Assembly (NCBI GenBank): GCA_937926325.1
Contig: CALAZQ010000166.1
Span: 1-7,512 of the forward strand
DNA: 7,512 nucleotides
Source: an uncultured Planctomycetaceae bacterium
GTDB lineage: Bacteria > Planctomycetota > Planctomycetia > Pirellulales > UBA1268
Direction of reading: 5' to 3'
The translations under genes were made by a program, and so were the position numbers. Under the pieces are notes generated by a model, which saw only the letters and a list, made by a program, of their open reading frames with translations, made no database searches and had not been told where the DNA came from. The stretch's first letter is position 1. Each line of letters begins with the position of its first letter. Positions 1 through 5,593 of the stretch are shown here, one piece after another.

Positions 1-1673
1 GCCCGCACGTCGAGTTCACTCACCACGCCGGGATAGCGGGCGCTCGACTCGGGGACCACACAGTCGGTTCGCTCACCGGTGACGGAATGGTGCACGACGC
101 CAACCACTGAGTGCAGCGAAACCCAGCAAGGCGGGTTCATTTCATAGATCGTCTGCAACAGGGTCGAACTCGGCTCGAGCAGCTGCACCGTTGTCGGCAG
201 GTTCTGCTCAAACTCCGGACGGATCGCACCCGGGTTGGCCGCCACCAGCATCCGGTGGATGGCCGTGATCTCCGGCGGCCGGCGGACGGTGAGGGAGGCG
301 AGCTTGCCCACGCCCCGCGAGGCGATCGATGACCCCTGGTGCGGCGTCGCAATGAAGACCACCCGCTTCACGAATGGAGCCGGCTGAAAAAAGAGTGCCG
401 GCCTAATTGTCTGCCGAATCTGAGCTGGCATCCGCACCTGCTCAAACGGCACTGCCGAAATCGCATCCCAGAGCCGATTGCCCGAAGTGACCACCTGGAG
501 CTTGGCATGCAGCCCGCCCATGCTGTGGCCAATCAGCACCAGATTCTGCAAACAGGGGTCGCTGCCCTCGGGATCGAGTTCCTTGACCGCCCGGGCCAGG
601 CTTCGCCGCAGCACCGCCGACGCGGGCAGGAACGACGCGCCCGTCGGATAGTGATAGACCCAGGGCTCGTAATACCGCTGGAACAGTGGGCAGGCCCGCA
701 GGTCATTGACCATATCGAACCAGGTGCCCTCGTCACTGGCCAGCCCATGAATGAAGACCACCGGAATGCGGCCCTTCACGTGCGGCTGCAGAAACTCAAG
801 CCGCGGCTCGGTGTCGGCGCCCCCGAAGGGCTGCAGAAAACCCTCCAGGCCCGACTTCGGCATGCCTTCAAGCATGTCGAGCAATGGCGTGGTGAAGTCG
901 GCTGCCAGTGGTGGGTGGGCCCGGCCGATATGCACGCCGGCCACCTCGGCCGGATCGACCAGATCGAGCACCGCCGGGGCCGGGTCACGATAGAGTGGCC
1001 CAGCCAGCTTGTGCAGCGGCTTCTCGCCGCCAGGCAGCCGGAACCGCAGCACGGCCGTTGCCGCAATCGACTGCCGCGGTGGGGCGAAGTCACCGGCGGC
1101 GGTGCCCTCGGGACCGGGCCGCACCCGCACCGCCACCGGCCAGCCGAAGCCGGTGCGATAGTGCCGCCGGGTGATGCGGCTGTCTTCCGGCGGCAGCAAG
1201 GGCTCGATGCTCTCGATCTCGCAGTTCACCACCGGCAGGCCACGGATGATCACCGGCACCCGAACCGGCTTGTACCGCGAGCCGACCCAGAGGCCGTCAG
1301 GCTGCAGCCGCCCCTGCTCGCGGGCGACCTGCAACAGCCCAGCCAGGGCATCGCCATAGGCGTTGGTCGCCTCCTCAATCACCCCGGGTGATTCCGGCGC
1401 TGACCAGATGGCGTTCCAGGCCGCCTCGGCAGCGGCGTAATAGGCCTCAACAGTCAGGTGCTCGCAGCCGTCCCGCATCCGGCAGGCGGCCTTGGCATAG
1501 TCATGACTGTCGCCGAGAAACCCGGCTGCCGCCGCGCAGCGGTCCTGCTGCGTCTGAGCCGGCAGCCGGACCACCGCCGGCGGCGCGGCCGGGGCGGGCA
1601 GCACCCGCAGGCCCGCCAGCAGCACCCCGGCGAGCCTTACCCATCGCAGCAGCCGGTTTGTTCCCCTGGCCAT
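1..1673 (-). CDS. Secreted alpha/beta hydrolase (lipase/esterase-like), C-terminus outside the window
   Basis: Probable exported serine hydrolase of the alpha/beta fold; the substrate cannot be read from the sequence. I translated the minus strand by hand: from the ATG at 1673 the frame stays open for 557 codons to the window edge. Residues 1-30 look like a signal peptide (Arg at 3, 7, 10 and 13, hydrophobic 14-25, then PAPAA). Residues about 40-290 are a helical and then mixed region I do not recognise. The hydrolase core starts near 299: VVFIHG (305-310, oxyanion-hole side), nucleophile elbow GHSMGG with Ser384, a TPHQGS motif at 443-448 common in lipase-like relatives, and probable catalytic Asp537 in TDCVVP. 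The catalytic His would follow after residue 557 and is not visible. AAGGGGG eight bases upstream supports the start. It is the third gene of a probable operon, 71 bases after the cyclase. Fold and family are confident; the reaction is unknown. Confidence 0.9.
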   Translation of the reverse strand, partial: MARGTNRLLRWVRLAGVLLAGLRVLPAPAAPPAVVRLPAQTQQDRCAAAAGFLGDSHDYAKAACRMRDGCEHLTVEAYYAAAEAAWNAIWSAPESPGVIEEATNAYGDALAGLLQVAREQGRLQPDGLWVGSRYKPVRVPVIIRGLPVVNCEIESIEPLLPPEDSRITRRHYRTGFGWPVAVRVRPGPEGTAAGDFAPPRQSIAATAVLRFRLPGGEKPLHKLAGPLYRDPAPAVLDLVDPAEVAGVHIGRAHPPLAADFTTPLLDMLEGMPKSGLEGFLQPFGGADTEPRLEFLQPHVKGRIPVVFIHGLASDEGTWFDMVNDLRACPLFQRYYEPWVYHYPTGASFLPASAVLRRSLARAVKELDPEGSDPCLQNLVLIGHSMGGLHAKLQVVTSGNRLWDAISAVPFEQVRMPAQIRQTIRPALFFQPAPFVKRVVFIATPHQGSSIASRGVGKLASLTVRRPPEITAIHRMLVAANPGAIRPEFEQNLPTTVQLLEPSSTLLQTIYEMNPPCWVSLHSVVGVVHHSVTGERTDCVVPESSARYPGVVSELDVR

Positions 1674-1744
1674 CGGCCCAGCCCCCTTCGTTGGAGAGAT
1701 ATCGGGCCGGTGGCAGCAGCGGGGCAAGTTTTTCGGTGGCCGGC
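1674..1744 (-). other. Intergenic gap between cyclase and hydrolase, with a ribosome binding site
   Basis: The 71-base gap holds a purine-rich AAGGGGG (1688-1682), eight bases before the hydrolase ATG. A GGCCGGCC palindrome (1738-1745) touches the cyclase stop codon. I see no stem-loop followed by a T run, and no promoter with acceptable spacing, so read-through from the cyclase is the simplest reading. Confidence 0.5.
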
Positions 1745-3895
1745 CTACTTGGTTGCCATGCGGGCCACGCCGTCCCAGTCCTCCGGTGGCGGCTGCTGCT
1801 GATATTCGGCACAGATCTGCCGCAGCCGGGTCAGCGAGACATCGTCGGGCCAGTCACGCTGCAGAGTTTCAATCATCGCCAGAGCCTCCCCGAACTGCCT
1901 GTTTTGATAGACCGCCCAGGCCAATTCGTAGCGGCGGGCGAAGTCGAGCCGCCGCCGGTCGGTCTGCCCCGCCAGGCCGAGCGGCTCATAGATCCGCTTG
2001 CCCTGCCGCTTGCCCTTCACCGCCACCAGATCAACCAGCCGCCAGTCCAGCGGGCTTGTCACCGCCTGCCTGACCTCTTCGCTCACCAGCACATCGGTGC
2101 CGTAGAACTTGTTGATGCCCTCGAGCCGGGCCGCCAGATTCACGGTGTCACCGAGGACGGTGTAGCTCAGCCGGCTGCGGGCCCCGACGTTGCCGACGAT
2201 CACCCGGCCCGTCGCCAGACCAAACCGAGTATGCAACTCCGGCAGGCCCTGCTGCCGCCAGCGGGCATTGCAGGTGGCCAGCTGCTGCTGAATCTCCAGC
2301 ACCGCCGCCAGGGCATGGTCAGCATGGGCGGCGTCGGGCCGGGGAGCACCCCAGAAGGCGACGATCGCATCACCGATCAGCTTGTCGACCGTGGCCTCAT
2401 GCCGCTCCAGCACCGTCAGGGCCTCATGGAAGTAGTCGGCCATGTGGTCGGTGAGGGCCTCGGGGCCGAGCGCTTCGGCGATGGTGGTAAAGCCGCTGAT
2501 GTCAGTGAACAGAATGGTCAGCGCCTCGCTCGTCCCGCCGATCTGAGCCACTTCACCGCGATGCAGCAGTTCACGGACCACCTCCATCGGCACATACTTG
2601 GCAAAGGACTGCAGCGTCGAAAGCATCTGCCGCTGGGCCTCGGCCAGCTGCGTCACCTCGGCCAGCGCCGACTCAACCGGGGCGTGTTCGTCGAGGTCGA
2701 GGCTGCGAATCCGGCGGCTGGAGTCGGCCAGTGCCTCCAGCGGCTGGCCATAGGTGCGGGCCATCGCCAGGGCCATCATCAGGGCGACAGCCAGCGCCAC
2801 CAACGAGACCACCAAGGTGATGTTCCGCTGGCGAATGACATCACCGAGAAAGTCCTGCTCGGGCACCACCACGCCGATCCGAAAGGTGTTCGTGCCCAAC
2901 GGGTAGGAATGAAAGCCTCCCCACCAGGGTTCGCCAGCCGCCTGAAACCGAAAGGCGGTCTCAGGCTTTCCCGCCTTGGTCCAGGCCGATACGGCAGCCG
3001 CCATAGCCGGATGGCTGTGGCCGGCGGCCGGGGGCAATGTTGCTGCGGTATCGGCCACGGCCGTCTCGGGCGGCGTAAACAGCAACGCCTCGCGGATGGC
3101 AGCCGGGGTGTCATAGCGTTGGTCCCGCGGCAGCCCAACCACGGCCAGCTCAGCGCTGTCAGTGTCCTCAACGAGCACAAAGGCAGTGCCCCGGCTGCTG
3201 ACCGGCAGGTCGGTGGTGAATCGGGAAATATCGAGCAGCAGCAGATCAAAGGCGACCACGTACGTGGTGCCATCGACCTCCCAGTGGGTGGCGGCGGTGA
3301 TGCCCGGGTCTTTGGTGATGAAGAAGATCACCGGCTCGGTCCAGAAGACCTCTTCCCCCGCCCGGGCCTTGAGGGCCTCGCGATACCAGATGCGGGTGCG
3401 GGGGTCGTAGTCAAGCTCACTGTAGTCTTCGTTGACTTCACCGCTGGCGGTGTCCCAGCGACGATTGAAAACCCGGCGGCCCCAGGTGTCGGCCTGCACG
3501 ATGCGGTTGGTCCAGGCCGTCGGCTTCAGGGGATCACGCAGCAGCAGATACTCAACGCCATCGGAGGTTGCCACCATCATCGACGAGAGCTGCGGGTACT
3601 GCCGCAGGATCGGCACGAACAGGGTGTTCATCGCCTCGTGGTCGGTGGGGTCGAGAATGCCCCCCCGCACCCAGTCGGTGCCGATCATCACGTTGGACTG
3701 CACCGTGCCGAAGAAGCGGTCGAGCTCGGTCTCGGTCCGGGTGGCCGTCCGCTCGATGAGCGACTTCGACAGGTCCTCAACCGCCGAGGCGCCGGCAATC
3801 CAGGTGGCCAGCAGAATGGTGCCGCTGGTCAGCAGGATGAGCACCGCGAAGTTTCGCAGCATGCTCTGGCGGATTGTGAGTGGCCGTCGCGGCAC
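1745..3895 (-). CDS. Membrane-bound dCache-HAMP class III adenylate cyclase (class IIIb type)
   Basis: Predicted to make cAMP from ATP in response to an extracytoplasmic signal. Layout from the GTG start (716 aa): TM1 about 15-37; periplasmic dCache-like sensor about 45-355 with the typical DPRTRIWY at 164-171; TM2 about 358-380; HAMP-like linker about 380-430; SFAKYVP coupling segment near 430-437; cyclase domain about 455-640; and a helical C-terminal tail ending in DWDGV, as in many bacterial family members. Metal-binding Asp465 (FTDISGF) and Asp509 (VDKLIGD), purine-specifying Lys505 and Thr579 (YTVLGD), and transition-state Asn586 and Arg590 are all present, so it should be active. The Lys/Thr pair is the class IIIb pattern rather than the Lys/Asp of class IIIa. 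The frame can be extended to a TTG at 3925, but AAGGAGG six bases before the GTG at 3895 decides the start. It is the middle gene of the probable three-gene operon. The sensor ligand is unknown. Confidence 0.95.
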   Translation of the reverse strand: MPRRPLTIRQSMLRNFAVLILLTSGTILLATWIAGASAVEDLSKSLIERTATRTETELDRFFGTVQSNVMIGTDWVRGGILDPTDHEAMNTLFVPILRQYPQLSSMMVATSDGVEYLLLRDPLKPTAWTNRIVQADTWGRRVFNRRWDTASGEVNEDYSELDYDPRTRIWYREALKARAGEEVFWTEPVIFFITKDPGITAATHWEVDGTTYVVAFDLLLLDISRFTTDLPVSSRGTAFVLVEDTDSAELAVVGLPRDQRYDTPAAIREALLFTPPETAVADTAATLPPAAGHSHPAMAAAVSAWTKAGKPETAFRFQAAGEPWWGGFHSYPLGTNTFRIGVVVPEQDFLGDVIRQRNITLVVSLVALAVALMMALAMARTYGQPLEALADSSRRIRSLDLDEHAPVESALAEVTQLAEAQRQMLSTLQSFAKYVPMEVVRELLHRGEVAQIGGTSEALTILFTDISGFTTIAEALGPEALTDHMADYFHEALTVLERHEATVDKLIGDAIVAFWGAPRPDAAHADHALAAVLEIQQQLATCNARWRQQGLPELHTRFGLATGRVIVGNVGARSRLSYTVLGDTVNLAARLEGINKFYGTDVLVSEEVRQAVTSPLDWRLVDLVAVKGKRQGKRIYEPLGLAGQTDRRRLDFARRYELAWAVYQNRQFGEALAMIETLQRDWPDDVSLTRLRQICAEYQQQPPPEDWDGVARMATK

Positions 3896-3901
3896 AGCTG
3901 C

Positions 3902-3908
3902 CCTCCTT
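3902..3908 (-). promoter_or_regulatory. Strong Shine-Dalgarno site that sets the cyclase start at GTG 3895
   Basis: On the minus strand AAGGAGG lies six bases before GTG (3895-3893). The upstream in-frame TTG at 3925 has no comparable site, and the extra ten residues it would add are Arg/Ala-rich with no motif. A longest-frame caller would therefore place the start ten codons too early. Confidence 0.8.
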
Positions 3909-3960
3909 GGCGTCGCTCGCGACAAAATAATCGACGAGCCGCAGTCTCGGCGACTCAGGC

Positions 3961-4491
3961 TCAGCCCAACCGGGGCCGGCCACCCCGGCCACCGGCGGCG
4001 ACCGCTTCTCCGCTCTCCTCAACCGACTCAAGGTCGGCGTGCAGATAGCGGACCAAGCCCTTGGGCGCAAGGTTGAAGAAGACCCGCCCGTCGGTGTACC
4101 AGCGGGTGCCATCATGGAGAAACTCTGCCGTCGCGGCCCGTACGTTTGAGACGGCCTCGACCTCCTCCATGCCGCCCCCTTCGATTGCCTCGAAGCTGAC
4201 TTCGATCGCCACCAGGGCCTTCAGCCCCCGGGTACGGCGGTCACGGGCATAGAACACCTCATCCTCAAAGCTGACGTCACTCCAGCGAAGCCCGCGGGGC
4301 TTGCCACTGGCGGCAGCCCGATCGATGAATTTGGCTTCAAGTTGCTCCCGCTGCCGGCGGAAATCACGCTGCTGCCGGGCCAGTCGCTCAGCCCGTCGCG
4401 CAGCCTGCAGCGGCCGCACAACCAAGACGGTGAGAAACAGGCCGAGCACCACGCCCGCCGCAATCATGCCAATCGAAATCAGGGTGGCCAT
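3961..4491 (-). CDS. Small membrane-anchored protein of unknown function
   Basis: I do not recognise a named family. The 176-residue product has one N-terminal membrane segment (about 3-26), then a highly charged Arg/Glu/Gln-rich helix (about 30-60) likely to form a coiled coil. A compact, probably cytoplasmic domain follows (about 65-160). It contains RWSDVSFEDEVFYARDR (70-86), FEAIEGGGMEEVEAV (100-114) and NVRAATAEF, DGTRWYTDGRVFFNL (127-141). The Gly-Gly-Gly loop flanked by acidic residues and the Trp/Tyr/Phe strands suggest a real conserved fold; I recall similar small proteins from planctomycetes but could not check this. The frame runs upstream to 4578, but ATG 4491 is preferred because GAGG lies five bases before it, the membrane segment begins right after it, and the predicted promoter lies inside the longer version. 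First gene of the operon, 65 bases before the cyclase. Confidence 0.8.
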   Translation of the reverse strand: MATLISIGMIAAGVVLGLFLTVLVVRPLQAARRAERLARQQRDFRRQREQLEAKFIDRAAASGKPRGLRWSDVSFEDEVFYARDRRTRGLKALVAIEVSFEAIEGGGMEEVEAVSNVRAATAEFLHDGTRWYTDGRVFFNLAPKGLVRYLHADLESVEESGEAVAAGGRGGRPRLG

Positions 4492-4633
4492 GGGAGCCTC
4501 GTGAAACGGGCCAAAGCGGACAACTGTCCCGGATTGTACGAGTTCCGGTTCGATCGAGCAAAATACGCAACGAGGCAATCAGACCAGCGGTTGCCGACTT
4601 CGGTCCGCCTCCATTCCTCCGGACATCACCCTC
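4492..4633. other. Divergent intergenic region between the cyclase operon and nfo
   Basis: This 142-base stretch separates the minus-strand operon (first ATG at 4491) from nfo on the plus strand (ATG at 4634). It holds a good minus-strand promoter (4533-4561), a GAGG ribosome site for the minus-strand gene (4500-4497) and an 8-base palindrome TCGATCGA (4550-4557) inside that promoter. On the nfo side I see neither a clear promoter nor a Shine-Dalgarno sequence. Confidence 0.6.
4533..4561 (-). promoter_or_regulatory. Sigma70-like promoter for the three-gene minus-strand operon
   Basis: Read on the minus strand: TTGCTC at 4561-4556, a 17-base spacer, then TACAAT at 4538-4533. The -10 box differs from TATAAT at one base and the spacing is the optimum. 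Transcription would begin near 4526, giving a leader of about 35 bases that contains the GAGG ribosome site. The palindrome TCGATCGA overlaps the -35 end and spacer and could be an operator, although 8 bases is short. The call assumes this organism uses the standard housekeeping consensus. Confidence 0.6.
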
Positions 4634-5572
4634 ATGCCGTCCCGACGTTCCCCCCGCCCGGCACCATCTCGGGCCGCCCGCTCGTCCCCTGCCACCGACC
4701 GGCTGATCGGCGCGCATCAGTCGATTGCCGGCGGCTTGCCAAAGGCAGTCGAACGGGCGGTTGAGACCGGCTGCACCTGCCTGCAGGTCTTCACCCGGAA
4801 CATCAACCAGTGGGCGGTAAAGCCGCTGGAACCCGACGTTGCCGCCGCCTTCCGGTCAGCGGTGGCCGAGGCTGGGCTGGGGCTGGTCGTCGCCCACGAT
4901 TCGTACCTGATCAACCCTGCTTCGGCAGAGGACACCCTCCGCGAAAAGTCGATCGCGGGCCTCGTCACTGAACTTGAGCGGGCCGATCAGCTGGGCATTC
5001 CCTGGGTGGTCGCCCACCCCGGTGCGGCAGGCGAGCAGGAGCGGGCCGTTGCGGTCCAGCGGGCGGCCGACGGCATCGCCGAGGCCCTCAAACGCACCAA
5101 GAAACTCTCCAGCGGCATTCTGATCGAGACGACCGCCGGGCAAGGCTCATGCCTGGGGGACACGTTCGCAGAGATCGCCGCCATGCTCAAACGGATCGAT
5201 CGGTCCAAAACCCTGCGTGACCGGGTGGCGGTCTGCCTCGATACCTGCCATGTCTTCGCAGCAGGGTATCCGCTGGCACCCCAGGCTGCCCTCGATGAGA
5301 CCCTCCGGCAGTTTGACGAAGCGATCGGCCTGGAGCGGCTGAAGGTGATTCACGCCAACGACTCCAAGCGAGAGTGCGGCTCGCGGGTGGACCGGCACGA
5401 AGCGATCGGCGAGGGGAAAATCGGCCGGGCCGCCTTCAAGCTGCTGGTCAATCATCCGCAACTCCGCGGGGTGCCGTTCATTCTCGAAACCCCCAAGGAG
5501 GGCCCCGACGGCAAGCCCCACCCCGCCAACGACATCCGCAACCTCGAAGCCTTGCGGCGGATGCACACCTGA
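4634..5572 (+). CDS. nfo: Endonuclease IV (AP endonuclease, deoxyribonuclease IV)
   Basis: Cuts DNA 5' to abasic sites in base excision repair and trims damaged 3' ends; a cytoplasmic TIM-barrel enzyme with a three-metal site. The ligand set known from E. coli Nfo can be traced completely: His88 (VVAHDSY), His128 (VVAHPGA), Glu165 (LIETTAGQGS), Asp203 and His206 (CLDTCHVFAAGY), His240 (VIHANDSK), Asp253 and His255 (DRHEAIGEGKIG) and Glu285 (ILETP). The family core begins at LIGAHQS (24-30), so the 312-residue protein carries about 22 extra N-terminal residues rich in Ser, Arg and Pro. ATG 4634 is the only plausible start in frame, but no Shine-Dalgarno sequence precedes it. It stands alone on the plus strand, divergent from the cyclase operon and convergent with the permease operon. 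Function is highly confident; the exact start less so. Confidence 0.97.
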   Translation: MPSRRSPRPAPSRAARSSPATDRLIGAHQSIAGGLPKAVERAVETGCTCLQVFTRNINQWAVKPLEPDVAAAFRSAVAEAGLGLVVAHDSYLINPASAEDTLREKSIAGLVTELERADQLGIPWVVAHPGAAGEQERAVAVQRAADGIAEALKRTKKLSSGILIETTAGQGSCLGDTFAEIAAMLKRIDRSKTLRDRVAVCLDTCHVFAAGYPLAPQAALDETLRQFDEAIGLERLKVIHANDSKRECGSRVDRHEAIGEGKIGRAAFKLLVNHPQLRGVPFILETPKEGPDGKPHPANDIRNLEALRRMHT

Positions 5573-5593
5573 GCGATTGATCCTCGGCACGCC
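5573..5593. other. Short convergent junction between nfo and the permease operon
   Basis: Only 21 bases separate the two stop codons. No hairpin with a T run fits here, so any terminator must lie within coding sequence or be Rho-dependent. The 3' ends of the two transcripts therefore probably overlap. Confidence 0.5.

Noticed and set aside
339..1391. 350-codon plus-strand open frame opposite the hydrolase, nearly abutting the 886-codon frame
   Set aside because: It has the same register relative to the real gene as the frame above, and the same explanation applies. The minus strand carries the signal peptide and GHSMGG hydrolase motifs.
3896..3960. Possible hairpin (GTCG-CGAG-CGAC) in the gap before the cyclase
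   Set aside because: A four-base stem is too short to separate from chance in GC-rich DNA.
1388..4048. Very long plus-strand open frame (886 codons) opposite the cyclase
   Set aside because: Its codon starts face the wobble position of the cyclase codons. In GC-rich genes few wobble bases are A, so few T-initial stop codons arise in that frame. The translation is Gln/Arg/Gly/His-rich without domains, while the minus strand encodes a full cyclase with catalytic residues.
4534..4566. Possible plus-strand promoter for nfo (TTGTAC with AAAATA or CAAAAT)
   Set aside because: Spacing is 19-20 bases and the -10 match is poor; the same bases form a much better minus-strand promoter.
4492..4578. 29-codon upstream extension of the small membrane protein gene, including two Cys
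   Set aside because: It overlaps the predicted -10 box and transcription start, and ATG 4491 has its own ribosome site followed at once by the membrane segment.
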